A stretch of 64,000 bases of DNA from Ooceraea biroi (Eukaryota > Arthropoda > Insecta > Hymenoptera > Formicidae), in contig NC_039518.1 of the NCBI RefSeq assembly GCF_003672135.1, positions 7,938,136-8,002,135 on the forward strand. Reading direction: 5' to 3'. Below are positions 1 to 8,839 of this stretch, one piece after another. Below the pieces are notes generated by a model. That model had not been told where the DNA came from and made no database searches. It saw only the letters and a program-made list of their open reading frames with translations. Numbering within the stretch: the first letter of the stretch is position 1; each line of letters opens with the position of its first letter. Position numbers and translations under genes: made by a program.

Positions 1-1327
1 ACATTCTTGGACCGGATCCGAACGGTAGGTAATACAGCGAATTGTGGTACGCCTTATCTAAGAATCTCTCGGGACGAAATTTTTCTGGCTCTTCATAGTA
101 CTTCTCATCGCGATGAAGCGCAAACACCGGGATCCAAACTGTCATACCCTTCTTCATGACGAAAGGCTTCTCGCCTGGAAGCGTAGGCGGCAATTCATAC
201 GTGTTTTCGCATATTCTTTCCAAGAATGGGACCGGCGGAAACAGTCTGAGACCTTCGTTTATTACTGCGTTTAAATATTCAAGTCGATTAATAGTCTCGT
301 AAGTCACTTCACCATTCGACTCCTTCACAACCTGGTCGATCTCTTCCTGCAACGTCTTCTGAACTTCCGGATTAGTCGCAATCTCGTAAGCGACGAATGA
401 CATCGCGGTCGAGGTGGTGTCGAAGCCGCCGAAGAAAAATATGAACGCTTGCGCGGTCATCTCGTCGATGTCCAGTTCCCTTCGACCTTCCTTACCCCTG
501 ATGTCCATCATCAATTGCAACATGTCCGGGCGTCTAATATTTTCGGAGTCGCGCGTGTCGATCGTGCTCTTTATAATTCCCTTGAAGAAGTTCGATACGT
601 GCTTGGCTACGATTCTTACATGGAGGACGTTTCCGAGCCGCGGAAAAGCTCTGAGGAAGAAAAACTTGAGAGTGCGGAATCCCGAAAAATTTGTCACGTC
701 GTTGCCGTAAACGAAAAACCTGTTCGTCGGGTCCTTCATGCTGTTAATCTTAATCCCGAAGGCGCATGTGGCGATCACGTCGTTCGTGTATTTAGCAAAC
801 GCATCCTTTACGTCCATGTCTCCTTTTTTACCCTCTGGTAATGTCGACAGAAACTCGGTAAAGTCCACGGCACATTCCGACATTAGCGTGAACATGATCT
901 TCATCTTGCTGGACGTGAAGGAAGGACTCAATAAAGCTCTCACATCTCGCCACTTCTGTCCTTTAAGAGAGAACAGATTCTTCGAGAACAGAGTGTCGTT
1001 AACACCTTCGAAGCCACGTCGATCAGGAAATGAGTCGAAGTTCTTTGTCAGGATAGCTTTGATTATTTCTGGATCGCGAAGCAGGAAGATCGGGGTCGTC
1101 GTAAAGTAGAATCCAAAGTATTTGGCGCCTGGAAACCTGTTATACACAGTTGCGATGTAATCGGGGAATGCTTTTCGGCGAAACATGACGGATGCCATGT
1201 TGCCGAATATCGGAAGTGGCGGCACGTGAATCACCCCATGTCTCTTGAAGAAATTGAAATTCCGGAAGAAATAATAGGTGCTGAAAATACCTATCACGAG
1301 CGCCAACGGTATCGTCCAATACTCCAT
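1..1327 (-). CDS. CYP9-like cytochrome P450, 3' end cut by window
   Basis: Microsomal haem-thiolate monooxygenase of the insect CYP3 clan, most like family CYP9, which oxidises hydrophobic xenobiotics or endogenous lipids at the ER with a P450 reductase partner. The reading frame is open without introns for 442 codons from ATG at 1327 and runs off the window. It shows an N-terminal membrane anchor (about residues 1-22), a proline hinge HVPPLPIFGN (34-43), the helix C motif WRDVR (126-130), the helix I oxygen-activation motif GGFDTT (300-305), ExxR (E358, R361), PERF (419-422) and the start of the haem loop PFGSGPRM (435-442). The next codon begins TG, consistent with the cysteine ligand, but lies outside. 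It sits about 1.1 kb downstream of a paralogue on the same strand. Family assignment is from motifs and recall; the exact subfamily is unknown. Confidence 0.93.
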   Translation of the reverse strand, partial: MEYWTIPLALVIGIFSTYYFFRNFNFFKRHGVIHVPPLPIFGNMASVMFRRKAFPDYIATVYNRFPGAKYFGFYFTTTPIFLLRDPEIIKAILTKNFDSFPDRRGFEGVNDTLFSKNLFSLKGQKWRDVRALLSPSFTSSKMKIMFTLMSECAVDFTEFLSTLPEGKKGDMDVKDAFAKYTNDVIATCAFGIKINSMKDPTNRFFVYGNDVTNFSGFRTLKFFFLRAFPRLGNVLHVRIVAKHVSNFFKGIIKSTIDTRDSENIRRPDMLQLMMDIRGKEGRRELDIDEMTAQAFIFFFGGFDTTSTAMSFVAYEIATNPEVQKTLQEEIDQVVKESNGEVTYETINRLEYLNAVINEGLRLFPPVPFLERICENTYELPPTLPGEKPFVMKKGMTVWIPVFALHRDEKYYEEPEKFRPERFLDKAYHNSLYYLPFGSGPRM

Positions 1328-1420
1328 GATGACACGTGAAGATCTAGCAGCAAACTGTCCGCGTGCAACCAAGCGGCTCGGCGAGCTTGAGCGATACTGC
1401 CGAGCGAGCTGCTGTGAGCA

Positions 1421-1455
1421 ACTGCGTGATACGAACGCTTACATCATCATATATA
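1421..1455 (-). promoter_or_regulatory. Core promoter of the first P450 gene (TATA + initiator)
   Basis: On the minus strand TATATA occupies 1455-1450 and CAGT occupies 1424-1421, putting the A of CAGT (1423) 32 nt after the TATA start. This is canonical insect TATA/Inr spacing and predicts a 5' UTR of about 96 nt. The same arrangement precedes the neighbouring P450 gene. It is a prediction from motif spacing only. Confidence 0.45.
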
Positions 1456-2226
1456 CTTGAGTCTTCTGATGCAAACCCATGCTCAATTGCTATTACGTAA
1501 TACAATTGTATGTAGTTTCTAATGATATCACTACTTACTCGTTTTAAAAATCATATTTAACGGATTCGATAACGTGTAATAAGAGGTAGGTGATACATGA
1601 AAGTATTATATATGTGTAAGTCGTATTATATATATTATATGTCGTAATTATTATGGAAAATAACTTATCAATATATATACATTTAATAATAATTAACAAT
1701 TATTGCAATGATAATAAATTTCTATTAATGGTATAATATTATAATTTCAGCATATGTCGCATCGTTATGAATCTAGAAGAGTAGTCTCGTAATCTAATCT
1801 TTCGTTATGCTGTATCATGTCTATTACATCATCCTATTACAGATATCTCGCGACCTTGCACGAATATTGTGATGAATAAATCGTTCCGGCAATCATCCAA
1901 TTGACTCCCTTTTAGCAAAGTCAAAATAATAATTTGACGATGTTTACACAGAAACCTTAGATGACACCGATTCTAATTACGGTTAAAAAATTATAATAGT
2001 ATTATTAAGTATAATTAAGAAGCTAATATATAAATTTAAATTTATATATTTAATTTTTCCATACGATACTTTCAAAAAAGCATTAAGAGATACCTATCAC
2101 AAGGATTTTAATTATAGTTATGGAATGAAGAAATGCGAGAATGCGAGAATATTAAAAAAATAATCTTTAGTTTTTACATTCTAATAGAGCGTCTCAAAAT
2201 ATTCCATTACTTCTTTACGTTTTAAC
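1456..2226. other. AT-rich intergenic DNA between the two P450 genes
   Basis: Very AT-rich, with runs of TATA-type dinucleotides around 1610-1740. No reading frame, RNA gene or transposon end was recognised. It should hold the 3' UTR end of the upstream P450 gene and distal regulatory DNA of the downstream one. Confidence 0.5.
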
Positions 2227-2232
2227 TTTATT
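2227..2232 (-). terminator. Candidate polyadenylation signal of the second P450 gene
   Basis: AATAAA on the minus strand, about 184 nt past the TGA stop at 2416-2418. I saw no closer perfect hexamer. The distance suits an insect 3' UTR, but the region is AT-rich and chance occurrence is possible. Confidence 0.35.
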
Positions 2233-2415
2233 TTGCATACAGTTATTCTATACATATTAAAGAAAATGTATATGTATACACATTAATTAATTTGATTATC
2301 GTAATGATAATGTTATTCGAAATACAATTATTTTTCGGACATTATCATAAGATATACCAGTCTTTCGAGCTTTGTTTCTTTCACTCAAACAGTGTCGCAT
2401 TTAAAAGTGCATATT

Positions 2416-3993
2416 TCATTGTTGCTTCTGCGAATTTAAATCATTAGTCACCGCACCGTTAGTGCTCGAGGATACGTTAGCTTTATCACTTCGTGGTTGA
2501 ACCTTCAGCCAAAATCCACCTTCCGCCATCATGTTAAATACTTTCTTACTCAGCTGCAGTGGGTGGCTAGTTTTTTCACACATTTTCAATTCGCAACGAG
2601 CTAACAGATGAAACAGCATGACCTTCGTCTCCATTAACGCAAATCTGTTGCCTAGGCACATCCTTGGGCCCATTCCGAACGGGATGTATGCGCCTGAGTT
2701 TATCTCCTTTTTGCTCTCATTCAAGAAACGCTCGGGATTGAATACATTCGGATTGTCAAAGTATTTCGGATCCCGCTGAAGGCCGTAAACGGGGAACCAG
2801 ACGTTCATCCCTTTCTTCACCACGAAGGGCTTGTCTCCCGGAAGCGCAGGTGGCAACTCGAAGTCTTGCACACACATCCTATCCAGAAACACCGCCACGG
2901 GCCACATCCTCAAAGCCTCGTTGATCACGGCGTCCAGATACTGCATTCCGTTGAGCGCCTCGTACGTCAATTCTCCGTTTGCCGTCTTCAGCACTCCATC
3001 TACTTCCTCGCGCAGTTTCGCCTGAATCTCGGGATTAACGGCGATCTCGTGCGCGGCGAAGCACATTAAGATGGAAACGGTGTCGAAACCGCCGAAGAAG
3101 AAGAGAAATGCCTGCGAGGTCATGTCTTCGATAGTCAGTTCTTTGCCGGGGCCCCGTTTACCTCTGGTGTCCATCATTAGTTGCATCATGTCCGGGCGCA
3201 CGATATTTTGTCTGTCTCTAGAATCCACCGTCATTCTTATGAGGTCCTGGAAGAACTCGCCCACGCGGTTGTTGACGAATTTGATCCCTAACAAGCTGGT
3301 GAGGCGCGGCCAACTTCTGACTAAATAGAACTTCATAGTGCGCGCTAAATCGAAGGTCGTTAGTTCTTTCCCGTAAACGTAGAAATCGTTATCGGGATTC
3401 CTCATGGAATCGACGCTGATGCCAAATGCGCAGGTCGCGATCACGTCGCTCGTGTACCTGGTGAGGCAGTTCTTCATTTCCATGGTGCTCTTTTCCGATG
3501 GCAACTTCGACAGGAAATCGGTGAAATTAGCAGCACAGTCGGACATCAGCTTGAACATGCTTCTCATCTTACTGGCCGTAAAGGCGGGACTCAGGAGGGA
3601 CCTTACGTCCCGCCATCTGTCGCCACGCAGCGAGAACAGATTCTTGCCGAACAGCGGATCATTAGTTTCGTCGATGAAAGCACGATGATCCGGAAACACA
3701 TCGAAGTTCTTCACGCCGATGGATTTGATGAGTTCCGGATCGCGAATCATCACTATTGGATTCATACCGTCGAAGAAGCCGACGTATTTAGCGTCCTGGT
3801 TCAGGTTGTAGACCGCGTGGACAATATCGGCAATTGTTTTTCGGCGAGCGAAAACTGGTCCCATGTTGCCCACGATAGGCAACGGTGGTACGTGAAGAAG
3901 TCCATGCTTTTTAAAGAAATTCAATTCTTTGAAGAAATAGTAATAGGCAGCGACGGTGCCCGCTAATATAGACAGCAGTATCCAAACGTCCAT
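2416..3993 (-). CDS. CYP9-like cytochrome P450, complete, intronless
   Basis: ER-anchored P450 monooxygenase, 525 residues, a normal length for the family. In order: hydrophobic anchor MDVWILLSILAG (from residue 1), hinge HVPPLPIVGN (34-43), helix C WRDVR (127-131), helix I GGFDTVS (301-307), ExxR (E359, R362), PERF (420-423) and haem loop PFGMGPRMCLG with ligand Cys446. The helix I motif has Val after the conserved Asp-Thr where the neighbouring paralogue has Thr. The last 25 residues or so form a polar Ser/Asn/Gln-rich tail. An in-frame ATG at 4077 is upstream of the predicted transcription start (4061), and the residues it would add precede the membrane anchor, so ATG 3993 is preferred. 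It is a same-strand tandem paralogue of the gene at 1-1327. The substrate cannot be told from sequence. Confidence 0.95.
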   Translation of the reverse strand: MDVWILLSILAGTVAAYYYFFKELNFFKKHGLLHVPPLPIVGNMGPVFARRKTIADIVHAVYNLNQDAKYVGFFDGMNPIVMIRDPELIKSIGVKNFDVFPDHRAFIDETNDPLFGKNLFSLRGDRWRDVRSLLSPAFTASKMRSMFKLMSDCAANFTDFLSKLPSEKSTMEMKNCLTRYTSDVIATCAFGISVDSMRNPDNDFYVYGKELTTFDLARTMKFYLVRSWPRLTSLLGIKFVNNRVGEFFQDLIRMTVDSRDRQNIVRPDMMQLMMDTRGKRGPGKELTIEDMTSQAFLFFFGGFDTVSILMCFAAHEIAVNPEIQAKLREEVDGVLKTANGELTYEALNGMQYLDAVINEALRMWPVAVFLDRMCVQDFELPPALPGDKPFVVKKGMNVWFPVYGLQRDPKYFDNPNVFNPERFLNESKKEINSGAYIPFGMGPRMCLGNRFALMETKVMLFHLLARCELKMCEKTSHPLQLSKKVFNMMAEGGFWLKVQPRSDKANVSSSTNGAVTNDLNSQKQQ

Positions 3994-4058
3994 AGTGGCG
4001 GCAAGGCCGGCTGCGGCACTGATCACTCCGATGTCGTCACGTCGCGAGCGAACGGATG

Positions 4059-4092
4059 ACTGCTGTAGCTGCAGCAACTCCCACCATTTATA
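4059..4092 (-). promoter_or_regulatory. Core promoter of the second P450 gene (TATA + initiator)
   Basis: TATAAAT runs from 4092 to 4086 on the minus strand and CAGT from 4062 to 4059, with the initiator A at 4061, 31 nt from the TATA start. The first ATG after this point is 3993, giving a 68-nt 5' UTR. This decides the start codon against the upstream in-frame ATG at 4077. Confidence 0.6.
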
Positions 4093-4203
4093 CGTTCGTC
4101 ATGCATCGCTCGTTTTACGTAAGGCGACGTATGCAACGTCAATTGAAAGCAACAGTGAGAGAAGAAAATCTATGTGGCGAGAGCCGGATATAATTAATTA
4201 ATA

Positions 4204-5006
4204 GAGGAAAGTCCCCGATTATGAGATACATATCGATTTTGCCGAATGTAAGGAAATCTATAGGCAGAATTTTAAAATGTAATACGTTCTCTTGAAGAGA
4301 ATTTAATAAGCTTTAGGTTGGTCAAATGAAAAATCTAATTTAAATATTATTTTTTCTGAAAATTAAAAAAATACGCAAGATCGCGAAAGTGTGCTACGAA
4401 ATAAGATACCTTGAGAAATCGGTGCTAAAAGTGCAAAATACATCAGTATTGCAAGTAAAAAACTTTATTATTCCTTGTTTCTCTAACCTCCATAGTCAGA
4501 TTCTATAAAAATTAAATACTCAAAAATTCGTATTAACTTTTCTTTAACCTTAACGTAGTATTTTCTTTCTTTTTATTACACTATGTACTCTTCATATTCG
4601 AGCAATAATTATCTCATATTAAGAGTACCCTGAATACGAGCCACGCGCCTAGCGGTTCCGCGATCATGAAATCTAACCTCTACGATTAAGCAATTCAACA
4701 AATCGCGTATTTTCCTGTTACTACGATTCTACTCTATCATTGCATACTGAATTTATTGCCAACCATTTCTTTATTATGTAATAAACAAGGTTTAAAGACT
4801 AACCTCAAGTTCCTTTGACATGTTCACAATTTCATAAACCTTTTCTTGCAAAGGCTAAACGCAATAACGAACAATGAATTTTTCACTAAATATATTTTAC
4901 ACCAAGAGTAATAAGTTTATGGTGGAATTAACAGATGGAGCTCACTAGTTTAGCAGAAACTCCAGTATCTCATATTAGGGCATATCTCATAATAGGGGAT
5001 CTCCTC
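4204..5006. mobile_element. Candidate MITE with TA target duplication
   Basis: The ends are imperfect inverted repeats: 4204-4228 begins GAGGAAAGTCCCC and contains ATTATGAGATA; 4983-5006 is its near complement, ending ATCTCCTC. Both are bordered by TA. The interior is AT-rich with no open frame, and the ATCTCAT motif recurs inside. Size (about 0.8 kb), TIR length and TA borders fit a non-autonomous Tc1/mariner-type element just upstream of the P450 promoter. The family is not identified. Confidence 0.5.
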
Positions 5007-5277
5007 TAATCATTAAAATGCACAGCATGTGTTTTCCTTCCTACTATGTTGTATTCCTTCAATTAGTATGTTATGTCAGCAGTGACGTACCGAATAGAAC
5101 AATCGGAAAAGGGAGAGTTTATGTGCGTCAGCTGGTTGATAATCTTCAAGTGCCGCAGTAAAATGAAATCGTCCTCATGGAAAATTGCGTAAGCTTTATC
5201 GTGGTAATATGAGACCATGATTTGATAACAATCATTTGATTTGATGGACGGTACTGCGAGACGTCCGTTTTCATCTA

Positions 5278-6564
5278 TTGGGTTGTTCGGAAAGTTATTT
5301 CGTTTTTTCAAGGAAAAATGAAAGGCGGTTTTTTCATATTTAAAATAAATTTTATTCAGTGATGTCTTGGCCATTTTGTTCCACTACCTTTCGCCATATT
5401 TCTGGCAACTTTAAGATTCCACGCTCATAGAAGTCCTTCTCCTTATTGACAAAAAATTGAAGCAAGTGATTTTTGACGCCTTCATTTGAATCGAAGTTTA
5501 CATTGTTCAAAGAATTTTGTAGAGACCGGAACAAATGGTAATCGGATGGTGCCAGATCAGGAGAGTATGGTGGGTGTGGTAGCACATCCCATCCAAGCTG
5601 TAAAAGCTTCTGGCGAGTGACCAAACTTGTGTGTGGTCTGGCGTTGTCGTGATGGAATACGACACCTTTCCTATTCGCCAATTCTGGTCGCTTCTGCTTG
5701 ATGGCAGCATCCAATTCATCCAGCTGACGACAATACACTTTCGAATCAATCGTCTGGTTGCTTGGTAGTAGCTCGAAAAATACGATTCCCTTCCAATCCC
5801 ACCATACAGAAAGCATGATCTTCTTTTGATGAATATCTGCCTTGGATGTCGATTGAGCAGGTTCATCTTGCCTGGACCATCATCGTTTTCGCTTAACATT
5901 GTTGTAAACAATCAATTTTTCATCTCCAGTTATGATTCGCTTCAAAAATGGTTAATTTTCTTCACGTTTCAACGATGAATCGCAGATGGTAATGCGTCGA
6001 ATCAAGTCAATTTCCTTTAAATTGTGTGGAACCCGAATATCGAGCTTTGAAACGAATCCAAGGCGTTTCAAATGATCGTAAACGGTCGAATTCGATAAAT
6101 TTAACTTTTCAGCAATTTCGCGTGTTGTTATGCGACGGTTTGCATCCATCAGAGCCTTTATTTTCTCGTCATCAGCTTTAATTGGCCGATCTGAACGTGG
6201 TGCATCTTTCAAATCGAAATTTCCAGTACGAAATTTCGAAAACCAATTCTGACAATGACGTTCACTCAATACATCTTCTCCGTACACGGCACCAATTTTT
6301 TTCTCGCTTGCACTGCATTTTTACCCTTTCGGTAGTAAAAAAGCAAAATATTACGAAAATGCTCACTTTGATTTTCCATGTTTGATGTGATGCCAAAAAA
6401 CAATTACTTGACAGATCGCAACACAATAAGATACTAAATGACGTCTGAAATGTCAGTTGTCAAAATGTAAAACGAATTTGTCGCTTAGAGTAAGGTTAAG
6501 TATCGAGGAACGCGACTAACGACATCTCTTTGTGAAAAACGAAATTACTTTCCGAACAACCCAA
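5278..6564 (-). mobile_element. Full-length mariner, family here called marC
   Basis: 1287 bp from TTGGGTTGTTCGGAAAG to its complement CTTTCCGAACAACCCAA, flanked on each side by the TA that mariners duplicate. The length matches a classic mariner. The single gene inside is broken (see the pseudogene entry). It is the only single-unit full-length mariner in the window, which makes it a useful reference for the expanded marA and marB elements. Confidence 0.93.
5352..6379 (-). pseudogene. marC mariner transposase, inactivated
   Basis: D,D34D transposase remnant that would have cut and pasted the element at TA sites. It starts MENQSEHF at 6379. A one-base loss in an A-run (about 6296-6302) shifts the frame before VYGEDVL. 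In-frame stops follow at 5954-5952 (TAA, after KREEN) and 5882-5880 (TGA, after KRKR). Otherwise the protein is readable to the stop at 5352: N-terminal HTH (TTREIAEKLNLSNSTV), TGDEK with the first catalytic Asp, HHDNARPH with the second, and YSPDLAPSDYH with the third, 34 residues after the second. The usual Trp after TGDEK is Leu here. Dead copy, no host role suggested. Confidence 0.9.
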
Positions 6565-8677
6565 TATTTCATTTCAGTATTATCGTTATGACTCTTCGCG
6601 CACTTGAGAATCTCACGAGCTTCCGTTTTGCATAAAATTTTTAAATGACGTATGAAGACAACTTCGCATGAAGAATACTTCAATGCACGAAATCACACGT
6701 AAAGACTCGTCGAGCAAGCGTATCGGAGGCATGTCCATGTTTCATCAAGCTTTTTTTAAGCTAATTTCATTGCTCTAAAACGTCTCAAGATGGATTGCAT
6801 TTTCGACGTCCTGCCTCGAGTGAATTCGGCCATCGAGCATGCTGGGCAACATTAAAAGGAAGTCTGGTCTCTCGTTTTTTATTTTCTCTCTCCCCCCGCC
6901 GCCTCTGTCTCTGTCTCTTCCAAAGTGTATTTGCTTCGCCAGCGCGTCCTGCCTTTCCCATCTCGGAGACCGATCCATACTGGATTGCCGGGTAATACCG
7001 CAGGTTATTTGGCTTTCTCTCTTAAACACCGTGGAACGTCGCCTTGGATCCAGGATATTGCGAACGATGGGATCAGCGTACGGAAACAAAGCCGGGCACT
7101 TAGCGGCAAATTAGCGATGGTTGGGGGCGCCACTGTCGCTCTTCATTACACCGATACCCTGCCTCCCTAGCTCCTCAACCCTCCCGGAGCATCCCCTAAC
7201 TCGGTCTAACCCTCTTAACCTCGGCCAGACAATGCACGCGCTACCCGCACCTCGCCCGTATGTCGGCGAATGAAACGTCTCGACTATGCGCAAAAATTCC
7301 CTTGAAATGTGACGGCTCGATCCTCCCCCCTTTCGCTCTTCTCCGTCTATGTTACTTTCGTACGAATGCGGCTCACAATCGCGTAATTCTCGCATCGCGA
7401 TGCTTCGTACGCACGAATTAAACCGATCGAGAAACATATATTATAAACATATTTATTACATATAAATATGTTACAGTTTGTTCCTTTCTTTCGAAAGGAT
7501 TCCCTTATTTTTATTTCTATCTGCCTGCACGTATCCTGACGATAACTTTGACGAAAATCGTTATTACGCCTCACCATCGTCACATCCACAATTTATTTTC
7601 TGATTTGAAAGTTTCAAACAGGCCGCATGCATACGACTTGCGATTGGAAATTGAAGGAAGCCGGCGGAAAGAAACAGTGACGTATCCAGAGTTCTCACTG
7701 AATTGCGAAGTAAGGCCTCGAGGCCGTTTTCTCGTTGTCTCTCGCTTTCTACACTTTTTGTGACGCACAGCTTGGACGGCTAAATATTTTCTCGTATCAA
7801 TCAGTGCGGAAAAACTATACGATTTCTCGCTAGATTCGCCGTGACAACCAGAGAAGTCTCGGCTCACAAATTACGATACGAAGCATCCGAAAATCCCATT
7901 GTCGCTGTAAAATTTCGAACTTCCGCCGTCGAGCGGTTTATCGGCGATTGCTCTTAAGGATCTCACACCGTCGGCACGAAACATCCACCGTACTCGCCAC
8001 CCTCCGCGTCGATACGTTCCTGGGGAGGAAATGCGAGAGGAAACGCGGCGAACGAAAGTACGACGGGCGGCGACGACAGCGGGACGCGAAGAACGAGCGG
8101 AGAGGAGAGGAGAGGAGAGGACGTGGGGCTCCTGTAACAGAGTCCATTGTTGAAGCTTATTGAGAATCTGCCAATAGCCCGGGATTCAATTTGACTGGTG
8201 AACCGTGAACACCATTTAATATACAGGCAGGCGAGTACGCGCGCGAGTTTCTGCAACGCGACCGGCACCAGGAGAAGCAACCTTCTCTGTCGGAGCACAT
8301 CCGCCCCGGTTCCCGTTGGTGCTTGGTTTTACCCTGGTCCACCAGGGAGGAACGAAGGAGAACGCGGCAGCAACGAAACTTTCGAGATATTCGATATTAG
8401 CGGAGTTACCACCCTGCCAATTCGGCAGCAAATATTCACCCCCGCACGCATTCTCGTCCCGTCTTTCATTCTGCGTCATTTCTGCTCTCGTAAATTCCTC
8501 ATGTCTGTCACTCCCGTTCTTTCTCCGCCCCTCTCTACCTCTCGTCCTTTGCGTGGTGTAATATTGATCACGTTCACGTGTTAATACTGTAACGAAACAA
8601 AAAGCTTTCAAACGGAAAAGCCTCTGCGTCTCTCATAAGTCGTCATCGTGCGGGTGTTTAAAAAAAAAGCAGAAATA
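6565..8677. other. Non-coding DNA, no gene recognised
   Basis: Mixed-composition, partly CpG-rich sequence. Overlapping short frames on both strands have no recognisable domain. A pentanucleotide (GGAGA) run lies at about 8096-8121. No transposon ends were seen. Confidence 0.5.
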
Positions 8678-8839
8678 TTAGGAGTGTGATTTAGTTTTGA
8701 GGGTTTTGCAACAGATGGCTGTAGTGTCAGTTTGTTCCAATAGCTGTTTCCCATAACTGTTGTTTCTTACAGTCTTGACATTATCCATCACATTTAGTAG
8801 CATTATAGCAATAACAGTCGTGTTTACATCATCGTAAAA

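Noticed and set aside
3994..4077. Longer P450 start at 4077 giving a 553-residue protein
   Set aside because: It lies upstream of the predicted transcription start (4061), and the extra residues precede the membrane anchor, unlike family members.
8678..8682. TTAGG at marA ends as telomeric sequence
   Set aside because: It occurs once per end as part of a longer terminal repeat, with no tandem TTAGG array.
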